Notes: a model not told the origin generated them from the sequence alone. A stretch of 8,031 nucleotides of DNA from Desulfobacterales bacterium CG23_combo_of_CG06-09_8_20_14_all_51_8 (GCA_002772195.1 PCSG01000069.1:3560-11590), one strand, 5' to 3'; counted from the stretch's first letter, positions 1 through 6,351 are shown. Translations and numbers: made by a program.

Positions 1-2033
1 AAATCGTAATCCGTCGGCGGGATAATGCCGCCCACCACCACCAGAATATTATCGGCCCCTTCAGCCTTGAGGGCCGCGATTAATTCAGGGACCAGAATTT
101 TATGGCCGGCGGCCAGACTGGAAACCCCCACCACATGCACATCATTTTCAACGGCCATGCGGGCCGCCTCGACGGGCATCTGAAACATGGGGCTGATATC
201 CACATCAAACCCGAAATCCGCGAACGCCGTGGCCACGACCTTGCTGCCACGATCATGCCCGTCCTGGCCCATTTTGGTCACCAGAATCCGGGGCCGGCGG
301 CCGTGTTTTTCGGCAAAGGCATCCGTTCGTTTGCGAAGAGAGGTAATCACCTCTCCATCTTGATATTCCGAGGCGTATACCCCGGAAATACACCGGGTGG
401 TGGCCACATACCGGCCGAAGACTTTTTCCATGGCGTCTGAAATCTCCCCAAGCGTTGCCCGGGCCCGCACAGCCGCGATGGTGACCGCAAGCAGATTGCC
501 GTTCCCTTCCGCGCAGTTTGTGATGGCGGTCAGGGCTTTCTCCACGGCGGCCGCATCGCGGGTTTTCCGGATTTCCTGTAAGCGGGCCACCTGCTGGTCC
601 CGCACTTCCGCCGATATCTCCCGGACGGCCATGGGCGATTCATCTTTCACCTGATATTTGTTGACGCCCACGATCACATCCTTGCCCTGATCAATTCTGG
701 CCTGACGCCGGGCCGCAGACTCTTCGATCCGCATTTTCGGCATCCCGGACACAATGGCTTTGGCCATGCCGCCCAGTTCATTGACTTCATCGATGATTTT
801 CCGGGCCTTTTCAATGATTTCATGGGTCAGGGACTCCACATAATAGGAGCCCCCCAGGGGGTCCACCACCCGAGTGACCTGGGATTCTTCCCCAACGATG
901 ATCTGGGTGTTTCGGGCCACCCGGGCGGACAGGTCCGTGGGCAGGCTCACAGCTTCGTCGAACGAGTTGGTATGCAGGGACTGGGTGCCGCCCAGAACCG
1001 CGGCCAGACATTCCAGGGTGGTGCGAACGATATTGTTATAGGGGTCCTGCTGGGTCAGGCTCCAGCCTGAAGTCTGGCAATGGGTCCGCAGCATCAGGGA
1101 CCTGGGATTCTTGGGGTTGAACTGCTTCATCAAATCGGCCCACAGTAATCGCGCGGCCCGCAGCATGGCGATTTCCATAAAAAAATTCATGCCGATGCCG
1201 AAGAAAAAAGACAGGCGCGGGGCAAACTCATCAATATCGAGACCGGCGTTTAAAGCGGCTTTTACATACTCAATGCCGTCGGCGATGGTAAAGGCGGTCT
1301 GGAGCACCGCGTCCGCTCCAGCTTCCATCATATGGTATCCGCTGATGCTGACCGTATTGAATTTGGGCATGTGTTTCGAGCAGTAACCGATAATGTCGGA
1401 CACAATGCGCATGGACGGTTCCGGCGGATAAATATAGGTGTTGCGGGTGAGGTATTCCTTGAGAATGTCGTTCTGGATAGTGCCCGTCAGCTTTTCCTGG
1501 GCAACGCCCTGCTCTTCCGCCGCCACGATATATCCCGCCAGCACCGGCAGGACCGCGCCGTTCATGGTCATGGATACCGACATTTTATCGAGCGGAATGC
1601 CGTCAAACAGGATTTTCATATCCTCGACGGAATCCACAGGTACCCCGGCCTTGCCCACGTCGCCGACGACCCGGGGATGATCCGAATCATAGCCCCGGTG
1701 AGTTGGCAGATCAAAGGCCACGGACAGCCCCATCTGTCCGGCAGCGAGATTTCTCCGATAGAATTCATTGGATTCTCTGGCCGTTGAAAATCCGGCATAC
1801 TGGCGAATGGTCCAGGGCCGGTTCGTAAACATGGTGGCCCGGACTCCTCGCACATAGGGATCAAACCCCGGCAGCACATTGATATAATTGATACCTTTAA
1901 TGTCTTCGGCGGTATACAGGGGTTTAATGTTAATGCCTTCGGGCGTGGGTTTTGAGAGTGACTCCACCGGCCTGTTCCGTAATTCCTTTGCCGCCAGGTT
2001 TCGCCATTTTTCCATGTCCGGATGGACAGTCAT
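1..2033 (-). CDS. scpA: Methylmalonyl-CoA mutase, single-chain B12-dependent enzyme (3' end beyond window)
   Basis: This gene encodes the adenosylcobalamin-dependent mutase that interconverts (R)-methylmalonyl-CoA and succinyl-CoA in the cytoplasm. The 677 codons in the window read without interruption and resemble the human and Propionibacterium mutases along their whole length. The TIM-barrel part carries RPWTIRQYAGFST with the active-site Tyr at residue 79, then GLSVAFDLPTHRGYDSD, GTIQNDILKE, the SISGYH motif with the catalytic-type His at residue 234, and CQTSGWSL. The C-terminal B12-binding domain starts near residue 576 and has GQDGHDRG, whose His593 is the expected cobalt ligand; the last readable residues are GGIIPPTDYD. 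Mutases of this type are usually 700-730 residues, so a few tens are missing past base 1. The start at 2033 has AAAGGAG seven bases upstream. It follows the epimerase gene by 24 bases, so the two are surely co-transcribed. Family assignment is very secure; catabolic versus biosynthetic direction cannot be read here. Confidence 0.97.
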   Translation of the reverse strand, partial: MTVHPDMEKWRNLAAKELRNRPVESLSKPTPEGINIKPLYTAEDIKGINYINVLPGFDPYVRGVRATMFTNRPWTIRQYAGFSTARESNEFYRRNLAAGQMGLSVAFDLPTHRGYDSDHPRVVGDVGKAGVPVDSVEDMKILFDGIPLDKMSVSMTMNGAVLPVLAGYIVAAEEQGVAQEKLTGTIQNDILKEYLTRNTYIYPPEPSMRIVSDIIGYCSKHMPKFNTVSISGYHMMEAGADAVLQTAFTIADGIEYVKAALNAGLDIDEFAPRLSFFFGIGMNFFMEIAMLRAARLLWADLMKQFNPKNPRSLMLRTHCQTSGWSLTQQDPYNNIVRTTLECLAAVLGGTQSLHTNSFDEAVSLPTDLSARVARNTQIIVGEESQVTRVVDPLGGSYYVESLTHEIIEKARKIIDEVNELGGMAKAIVSGMPKMRIEESAARRQARIDQGKDVIVGVNKYQVKDESPMAVREISAEVRDQQVARLQEIRKTRDAAAVEKALTAITNCAEGNGNLLAVTIAAVRARATLGEISDAMEKVFGRYVATTRCISGVYASEYQDGEVITSLRKRTDAFAEKHGRRPRILVTKMGQDGHDRGSKVVATAFADFGFDVDISPMFQMPVEAARMAVENDVHVVGVSSLAAGHKILVPELIAALKAEGADNILVVVGGIIPPTDYD

Positions 2034-2040
2034 CGGTCTT

Positions 2041-2047
2041 CTCCTTT
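2041..2047 (-). promoter_or_regulatory. Ribosome binding site of the mutase gene
   Basis: The minus strand reads AAAGGAG, seven bases before the ATG at 2033. It lies in the short gap after the epimerase stop codon. This fixes the mutase start and shows that translation is initiated independently of the upstream gene. Confidence 0.8.
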
Positions 2048-2057
2048 AATTGTCGGT

Positions 2058-2459
2058 TTACCGCTGGCACAACTCCACCAGAACGCCGCTGGTGGCGCTG
2101 GGATGAAGGAATGCGATTTTCGCGCCGCCGGCCCCGATTCTTGGGGTTTCATCAATCAGACGGACGCCTTTTTTCTTGAGTTCCGCAAGGGCCGTCTCGA
2201 TGTTTTCCACGCGAAAGGCGATATGCTGGATGCCTTCGCCTTTTTTATCGATGAACCGTGCTACCGGCCCGTCCGGGGCCGTGGTTTCCAAGAGTTCGAC
2301 TTCGCTTTCGCCCACCGGGAAAAAAGCGGTTTTGACTTTCTGAGCCGCCACGGTTTCATCCCCTTCAAACGCCAGCCCCAGGACATCCGACCAGAAATTT
2401 TTGCCGTTTTCAATGCTTTTTACGGCAACGCCGATATGATCGATCTTGAGTATTTTCAT
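2058..2459 (-). CDS. mce: Methylmalonyl-CoA epimerase (VOC superfamily)
   Basis: This gene encodes the metal-dependent enzyme that converts (S)- to (R)-methylmalonyl-CoA, supplying the isomer used by the mutase encoded next to it. The 133-residue protein is a typical length and is made of paired glyoxalase-type beta-alpha-beta-beta-beta modules. Candidate metal ligands by comparison with known epimerases are His8 (KIDHIGVAV), Glu55 (EVELLE, where the Propionibacterium enzyme has Gln), His79 (GIQHIAFRV) and Glu129 (GVLVELCQ). The RIGAGGAKIAFLHP stretch and the SGVLVEL end are also family hallmarks. A start eight codons upstream (2483) is possible. The ATG at 2459 is preferred because AAAGGAG sits six bases before it and would fall inside the coding region of the longer form. 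It lies 75 bp downstream of the tetR gene and 24 bp upstream of the mutase gene. Confidence is very high. Confidence 0.96.
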   Translation of the reverse strand: MKILKIDHIGVAVKSIENGKNFWSDVLGLAFEGDETVAAQKVKTAFFPVGESEVELLETTAPDGPVARFIDKKGEGIQHIAFRVENIETALAELKKKGVRLIDETPRIGAGGAKIAFLHPSATSGVLVELCQR

Positions 2460-2465
2460 CCCGCT

Positions 2466-2472
2466 CTCCTTT
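2466..2472 (-). promoter_or_regulatory. Ribosome binding site that decides the epimerase start
   Basis: The minus strand reads AAAGGAG, six bases before the ATG at 2459. Its position argues for initiation at that ATG rather than at the in-frame ATG at 2483. Confidence 0.75.
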
Positions 2473-2534
2473 GTATTCCTCACACCGCATCAATTAAAAA
2501 GTTAAAATCAAAACCGTTATCTTCTATCTTTAAA

Positions 2535-3167
2535 TCATATTTTCCGGGTAATGCCATGAAACAAAATTTCGCACAGATTGTCGGCCATGGCGTCGTTGTC
2601 AATTTTATGATCAAAGATGATGGCCGGCAGGCAGCAATGCTCGATGGCCCCCAGGATCAACTGGCGGATGCTCGATGGCGCAATATCATTGCGGATGTCG
2701 CCGCTTTCAATGCCTTCTTCGATGATTTCCATTAAAAGACCAGCGTATTTTCTGACCATCTGATAGGTTTCACTGTCAAAATATCCTGGAAAATTCCGGA
2801 CTTCGAGCAGTTGTATTTTTGAAAACACCCGGTCGTCATCGTAATAATGGATGGAAGCCCACACAAATTTTTGTATTTTGTTGATGGCCCCGTGAATGCC
2901 TTTGAGATCAAACGTGAGATTTGCGACAAATTCCTGGAGATAGTCCGACAACACCGCGTGCAGCAGCCCTCTTTTATCGATGAAATACCGGTATATCAGG
3001 GCTTCATTCACATGCGCCATCCGCGATATTTCAGCGGTGGTAATGGAATTGAAGTCCTTGTCCCGGAGCAGCACCTTTAGTGCCTCGGTGATCTTGAGAC
3101 GGCTGGGAGGCGTGGAAGGTTTTGCCGAAGCCGGTTCAGCGGATAAAATTTTTATATTTTTTTCCAT
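2535..3167 (-). CDS. TetR/AcrR-family transcriptional regulator, first gene of the epimerase-mutase operon
   Basis: This gene encodes a cytoplasmic one-component regulator, 210 residues long from the ATG at 3167, normal for the family. After a low-complexity lead rich in Pro, Ser and Ala (about residues 8-23) comes the TetR N-terminal domain. Its helix-turn-helix spans about residues 42-69 (ITTAEISRMAHVNEALIYRYF then DKRGLL). The rest (about 75-210) is a helical ligand-binding and dimerisation domain with no recognisable ligand motif. An in-frame ATG at 3221 would add 18 residues, but it overlaps the -35 box of the predicted promoter and has no Shine-Dalgarno sequence, so 3167 is preferred even though its own ribosome site is weak. 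The same-strand placement upstream of mce and scpA suggests control of methylmalonyl-CoA metabolism, with an acyl-CoA as plausible effector. The ligand is inferred from context only. The inverted repeat at 3192-3208 suggests autoregulation. Confidence 0.9.
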   Translation of the reverse strand: MEKNIKILSAEPASAKPSTPPSRLKITEALKVLLRDKDFNSITTAEISRMAHVNEALIYRYFIDKRGLLHAVLSDYLQEFVANLTFDLKGIHGAINKIQKFVWASIHYYDDDRVFSKIQLLEVRNFPGYFDSETYQMVRKYAGLLMEIIEEGIESGDIRNDIAPSSIRQLILGAIEHCCLPAIIFDHKIDNDAMADNLCEILFHGITRKI

Positions 3168-3191
3168 ACAATCCGATTTCTCTTTATTATG

Positions 3192-3208
3192 TAAGTATAT
3201 ATTACTTA
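3192..3208. promoter_or_regulatory. Candidate operator: TAAGTA-N5-TACTTA inverted repeat
   Basis: The sequence has perfect 6-bp inverted arms, TAAGTA and TACTTA, around a 5-bp spacer. This 17-bp dyad is a usual size for a TetR-type operator. It covers the predicted -10 box and the expected transcription start of the tetR-mce-scpA operon, so a bound dimer would block RNA polymerase. The dyad is read directly; binding by the neighbouring regulator is inferred. Confidence 0.5.
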
Positions 3209-3226
3209 TACTCCAGGCCATGTCAA
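3199..3226 (-). promoter_or_regulatory. Predicted sigma70-type promoter of the tetR-mce-scpA operon
   Basis: The minus strand has a perfect -35 box, TTGACA (3226-3221), a 16-bp spacer, and TAATAT (3204-3199) as a four-of-six -10 box. Initiation would fall near 3192, giving a leader of about 25 bases before the ATG at 3167. Other AT-rich hexamers nearby could serve as the -10 box at longer spacing, so the exact -10 is uncertain. Confidence 0.55.
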
Positions 3227-3281
3227 TATTTTTTTTTATTTTTATTATAACTAATTGATATAAAGTAACTTAATAATTTTT

Positions 3282-3320
3282 AAAAAAAATAAGGCAAAGT
3301 AAGCATCGCTTACTTTGCCT
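3282..3320 (-). terminator. Rho-independent terminator, minus strand, downstream of the GAF-ATPase gene
   Basis: A perfect 13-bp stem (arms 3292-3304 and 3308-3320, AGGCAAAGTAAGC and its complement) closes a 3-base loop. On the minus strand it is followed by TA and eight T residues. The plus strand has no T run after the stem, so it works leftward. It ends transcription arriving from the ATPase gene, which stops about 210 bp upstream, and insulates the tetR promoter that begins about 55 bp further on. Confidence 0.85.
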
Positions 3321-3392
3321 GAAAATAGATCCTGAATACCCCCCGTGCCCGGATAGGTACAACGAAGGATGATAACGACTTAACTGATTTTG

Positions 3393-3446
3393 CTCTGCGC
3401 GCCTCTGCGCGAGATACATTTTTTTCTCCCGCGCAGGGACGCAGAG
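3393..3446. repeat. GC-rich inverted repeat built on CTCTGCG units
   Basis: Two 22-base arms (3393-3414 and 3425-3446) are inverted copies that match at 17 of 22 positions and flank a 10-base AT-rich loop. The left arm itself contains a tandem pair of CTCTGCGCG (3393-3401 and 3403-3411). The element is sharply GC-rich in an AT-rich gap. A run of seven T residues follows on the plus strand (3449-3455), so it looks like a plus-strand terminator, but no plus-strand gene precedes it. It is more likely a dispersed intergenic palindrome of the CTCTGCG/CGCAGAG type that I recall as common in many bacterial genomes, deltaproteobacteria included. Copies elsewhere in this genome cannot be seen here. 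Confidence 0.6.
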
Positions 3447-3457
3447 AGTTTTTTTAT

Positions 3458-3500
3458 ATTTTCATATAAAATCATAATGTTATTGGAATTTTCATATAAA
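3458..3500. repeat. 13-bp direct repeat ATTTTCATATAAA, 30 bp apart
   Basis: ATTTTCATATAAA occurs at 3458-3470 and again at 3488-3500, identical over 13 bases with starts 30 bp apart. The pair lies in the 3' untranslated region of the ATPase gene, next to the GC-rich inverted repeat. It could be a protein-binding pair on one DNA face, an insertion relic, or a product of local AT-rich composition. Confidence 0.5.
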
Positions 3501-3528
3501 CTTTGGGGGCCGATGCGGAATCCAAAAT

Positions 3529-5853
3529 CTATTTAATGCAGACTTTCCGCACTTCCATAAGATCCGTATGCCCTTCGAACACCTTTTCAATACCATCCTG
3601 CTTGAGGGTGGTCATCCCTTCACTGATGGCCTGGGCCCGGATCTCGCTCATCGTGCGCCGGGTCTGAATCATTTCCTTGATTTTATCGGTTCCCATCAGA
3701 AGTTCATGAATGCCCATCCGGCCGCGATATCCGGTGTTGTTGCAGTCATCGCATCCCGCGGCTTTATACAGCGTCAAATCGCTCGTGTAAGGAATATTGC
3801 AGTTGGTTTTGAACAACTCCGGATCATATTCCCGCACCAGTTCATCAAATTCGGATTTTGAGGGGTTGTAGGACGTTTTACAATTTTTACAAAGGGTCCG
3901 CACCAGGCGCTGGGCCATAATGGCCAGCAGGGCATCGGCGAAATTAAAAGGATCCATTCCCATGTCCAAGAGGCGCGTGATACTTTCCGGAGCGCTGTTG
4001 GTGTGCAGGGTGGAAAACACCAGGTGACCGGTCAGAGAAGCTTCAATGCCCATCTGGGTGGTCTCATGGTCGCGCATTTCGCCGATCATGATGACATCCG
4101 GGTCAGCGCGCAGAAACGCCCGCATGGCCGTTGCAAAATCAAAACCGATCTTGGGATGGACCTGAACCTGCCGCAGGCCTCTCTGGGTGATTTCCACCGG
4201 GTCTTCAGCGGTCCAGATCTTTCTTTCGACTTTGTTGATATAGGACAAGGCCGAATGCAGGGTCGTTGTTTTACCGGAACCGGTCGGGCCGCAAACAAAT
4301 ATCAGCCCATAGGGCTTTTGAATCACGCCGACAAATCTTTCATAATTTGTTTTGGAAAACCCCATTTTTTCCAAGGGAAGGGGTTCCCCGGCTGCGAGGA
4401 TACGCATAACCACATCTTCCAAGCCGCCCTGGGTCGGAACCGTGGCTACACGGAGCTCAATATCCTTGCCCCCGTATTTTTTAAAGGCGATTTTGCCGTC
4501 CTGGGGTTTGCGCCGCTCGGAGATATCCAGCCCCGACATGATTTTGATACGGGAGACAACGGCATTTTTATAGCTGTATGGAATAGTCTGATACAGGGAG
4601 CAGGCCCCGTCCACCCGGATGCGCACCTGGGTATTGTTTTTACCCGGATACGGTTCCAGATGAATATCGGAAGCCCCCCGGGCATAGGCGTCCAAAATAA
4701 TTTTATTGACCAGTTGAACCACGGCGCTGCTTTCTTCCGATACGCCGGCGGTTTCTTCTTCGATCTCCTTTTCCTCGCCCTTCAGCTGCGACAAAATGGC
4801 ATCAATGGAGGACAACTCTTTTTCATCGGTGGTAAACAGATCGATGATCTTGAGAATGTCATCTTTCAACGCAAACGCCAGTTTGATCTTGCGGCCCTGG
4901 AAAAGCGATCTGACTTCGTCCACCCGCTGCATGTCCTCGGGGTTGTCAATGGCGATGACGACTTCATCCTTTTCCGTGCGAATCGGCACCCAGACATTGT
5001 TTTTCATGAACCCGACCTTCAGGCCCCGCAGCAGTTCACCGGGGATGGGAAGGTTTTCGTTGAACTGGATTAGTGGAAGGCCATAGTAGCGACTGAGGGC
5101 CTCGGCGATATCTTTTTTGGCAATTTTTAAGTCATCCATCAAAATTTTCACGATGGGCCTTTTCTTTTCCCGGGAGTTCGCAATGGCCTGGTTCAGCTCT
5201 TTCTGGGTCAGAATATGATTCTGCAGCAGATAATCAAATTTGCTCTTCCGGCTGGTCGCCATTTTTTTCTGTTTGTAAAGAGCGATACCGATGATATTGG
5301 CGAGTTCAGTGACATTCTCCTCGTCATTCCGGTCAAAAGGCCCCCCGCCTTTGCGGTTGATCAGCTGGACGGCGCCCAGAACAAACGATTTGAAAACAAT
5401 GGGGGCGACCATCACCTGCTGGGTGCGGAAACCGGTTTTTTTGTCCCAGGTTTTGTCAAAATTCAACGCTTCGTCTATCTTTGCCAGTTCGGACGCATCA
5501 TAGACGTTTTTAATATTAATCATTTTCTGATGGGCTGCAGAATACCCGGCGATACTGGCGTTGGATACGGGCACCCGGATTTCGGACACTTCATTGCCGG
5601 ATTTGAACCGTGACACGAGTTCCCGCTTAATCCCATCCACGTAGTAAATGGTGATGCGGTCGGCATTGACCAGTTTGATGATGTCATCTTGCAAGTCGAT
5701 CAGAATTTCATCGAGATTCAATGCCGCAAAAATCGCATTGGAAATTTCCTGGAGCCGGGTCCGGTAGGCCACTTCTGATTTTAAATGCTGAATATCCGGA
5801 ACGCCGTTTGTGCTGGTTGACCGGGATGTTTTGATGCGGGTTGTTTCGGACAT
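3529..5853 (-). CDS. GAF domain-containing GspE/PilB-family secretion or type IV pilus assembly ATPase
   Basis: This gene encodes a cytoplasmic hexameric motor ATPase of the type II secretion/type IV pilus class, 774 residues from the ATG at 5853. A GAF domain fills about residues 29-195. An MshEN-like (GspE N-terminal) region covers about 204-343, followed by an acidic linker. The motor domain has Walker A GPTGSGKTTT (522-531), the Asp box TAEDPVE (548-554), Walker B around DPDVIMIGEMRD (584-595), the His box TGHLVFSTLHTN (608-619) and the zinc-binding pairs CKNC (Cys655, Cys658) and CDDC (Cys701, Cys704). All motor residues are intact. Ordinary PilB or GspE proteins are about 500-570 residues; the excess is the GAF domain. 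A TTG at 5904 could add 17 residues, but its Shine-Dalgarno match is too close; GGGATG precedes 5853. No pilin, PilC or secretin gene is in view, so pilus versus secretion remains open. The 73-residue membrane protein gene precedes it by about 90 bp. Confidence 0.93.
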   Translation of the reverse strand: MSETTRIKTSRSTSTNGVPDIQHLKSEVAYRTRLQEISNAIFAALNLDEILIDLQDDIIKLVNADRITIYYVDGIKRELVSRFKSGNEVSEIRVPVSNASIAGYSAAHQKMINIKNVYDASELAKIDEALNFDKTWDKKTGFRTQQVMVAPIVFKSFVLGAVQLINRKGGGPFDRNDEENVTELANIIGIALYKQKKMATSRKSKFDYLLQNHILTQKELNQAIANSREKKRPIVKILMDDLKIAKKDIAEALSRYYGLPLIQFNENLPIPGELLRGLKVGFMKNNVWVPIRTEKDEVVIAIDNPEDMQRVDEVRSLFQGRKIKLAFALKDDILKIIDLFTTDEKELSSIDAILSQLKGEEKEIEEETAGVSEESSAVVQLVNKIILDAYARGASDIHLEPYPGKNNTQVRIRVDGACSLYQTIPYSYKNAVVSRIKIMSGLDISERRKPQDGKIAFKKYGGKDIELRVATVPTQGGLEDVVMRILAAGEPLPLEKMGFSKTNYERFVGVIQKPYGLIFVCGPTGSGKTTTLHSALSYINKVERKIWTAEDPVEITQRGLRQVQVHPKIGFDFATAMRAFLRADPDVIMIGEMRDHETTQMGIEASLTGHLVFSTLHTNSAPESITRLLDMGMDPFNFADALLAIMAQRLVRTLCKNCKTSYNPSKSEFDELVREYDPELFKTNCNIPYTSDLTLYKAAGCDDCNNTGYRGRMGIHELLMGTDKIKEMIQTRRTMSEIRAQAISEGMTTLKQDGIEKVFEGHTDLMEVRKVCIK

Positions 5854-5946
5854 GGATTCATCCCAAACAGATTGATAAAATCGCCGAAATTGAAATGATG
5901 ACAAAAACCCTTGCGCAGGTTAAACAGGCTTCACATAGGCGCTGAC

Positions 5947-6168
5947 TCAATTTTTCGGGGGCCGATGCCGCCTGATTTTTTTAATTCCGCCGCCGACCAG
6001 AATCACCGCGATCAGGTAAAAACAGAAACGGAAAAAATACAGTTTGGAGGTGGTCCCCACCGCATCCGCCAGTCTTTCCGAGACCACGGGGACGCGAAAA
6101 AAAACGCCGATGCCCATGGCAATCAGCGCAATTCCCCATATCAGCTGGCGTCTGGTTTTGGAATCCAT
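5947..6168 (-). CDS. Small two-helix membrane protein of unknown function
   Basis: I do not recognise a named family. The 73-residue product has a basic start (KTRRQ), a hydrophobic segment at about residues 8-27 (IWGIALIAMGIGVFF), a short polar stretch at about 29-43, a second hydrophobic segment at about 44-61 (FYLIAVILVGGG), and a very basic tail (KKIRRHRPPK). By the positive-inside rule both ends should face the cytoplasm, giving a hairpin in the inner membrane. The ribosome site is weak (AGG about nine bases before the ATG at 6168). A leader with a good promoter lies upstream. The ATPase gene starts 42-93 bp downstream on the same strand, so the two are probably co-transcribed. A role as a membrane partner of that ATPase is only a guess from position. 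The coherent membrane-protein pattern makes it more convincing than a chance reading frame. Confidence 0.68.
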   Translation of the reverse strand: MDSKTRRQLIWGIALIAMGIGVFFRVPVVSERLADAVGTTSKLYFFRFCFYLIAVILVGGGIKKIRRHRPPKN

Positions 6169-6179
6169 ACGGTTGCCTG

Positions 6180-6219
6180 AAAAAGAAAAATAAGAGGATT
6201 CATTTTACGGCGGTCCTCT
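6180..6219 (-). terminator. Terminator- or attenuator-like hairpin in the leader of the small membrane protein gene
   Basis: On the minus strand AGAGGA (6219-6214) can pair with TCCTCT (6198-6193) around a 15-base loop, followed by TATTTTTCTTTTT. The stem is short and the loop large, so it would be a modest terminator. It lies downstream of the predicted promoter at 6250-6278 and ends about 11 bases before the ATG at 6168. It may therefore end readthrough from the ABC-F gene or attenuate the leader transcript. The pairing and T run are read directly; function is inferred. Confidence 0.4.
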
Positions 6220-6237
6220 CTTGTGTTTAAATATCGG

Positions 6238-6254
6238 ATGAATGGATCATTCAT
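6238..6254. promoter_or_regulatory. Candidate operator: 17-bp palindrome ATGAATG-GAT-CATTCAT
   Basis: Perfect 7-bp inverted arms, ATGAATG and CATTCAT, flank a 3-bp centre. The palindrome overlaps the -10 box of the predicted promoter and covers the expected start site near 6243, the usual place for a repressor site. No regulator gene lies beside it, so the binding protein is unknown. Confidence 0.45.
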
Positions 6255-6278
6255 ACCGTGATTCCGGCAGGGTGTCAA
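6250..6278 (-). promoter_or_regulatory. Predicted sigma70-type promoter for the small membrane protein and GAF-ATPase genes
   Basis: The minus strand carries a perfect -35 box TTGACA (6278-6273), an ideal 17-bp spacer, and TATGAA (6255-6250) as a four-of-six -10 box. The start would be near 6243, leaving a leader of about 75 bases before the ATG at 6168. It lies about 75 bp downstream of the ABC-F stop codon, so it would make the ATPase unit independent of that gene. Confidence 0.6.
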
Positions 6279-6351
6279 CCCGGATTCCAGGGGTTTTACG
6301 GAACCCTCAAAACCCATTTGCCGAAAAATGTCCCCGGAGATTGCGACAGCC

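Noticed and set aside
2022..2735. 237-codon open frame on the plus strand
   Set aside because: It runs antisense across the epimerase gene and parts of the tetR and mutase genes. It spans three unrelated genes and has no domain pattern.
3219..3221. ATG at 3221 as the tetR start
   Set aside because: It overlaps the predicted -35 box, has no Shine-Dalgarno sequence, and would place the candidate operator inside the coding region.
4003..5073. 356-codon open frame on the plus strand
   Set aside because: It lies wholly antisense to the motor and MshEN parts of the GAF-ATPase, whose motifs are all intact on the minus strand. Its product shows no recognisable domain and it is best explained as a shadow frame.
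6285..6310. GGGTT/AACCC hairpin as the ABC-F terminator
   Set aside because: The stem is only about five base pairs and no T run follows on the minus strand.
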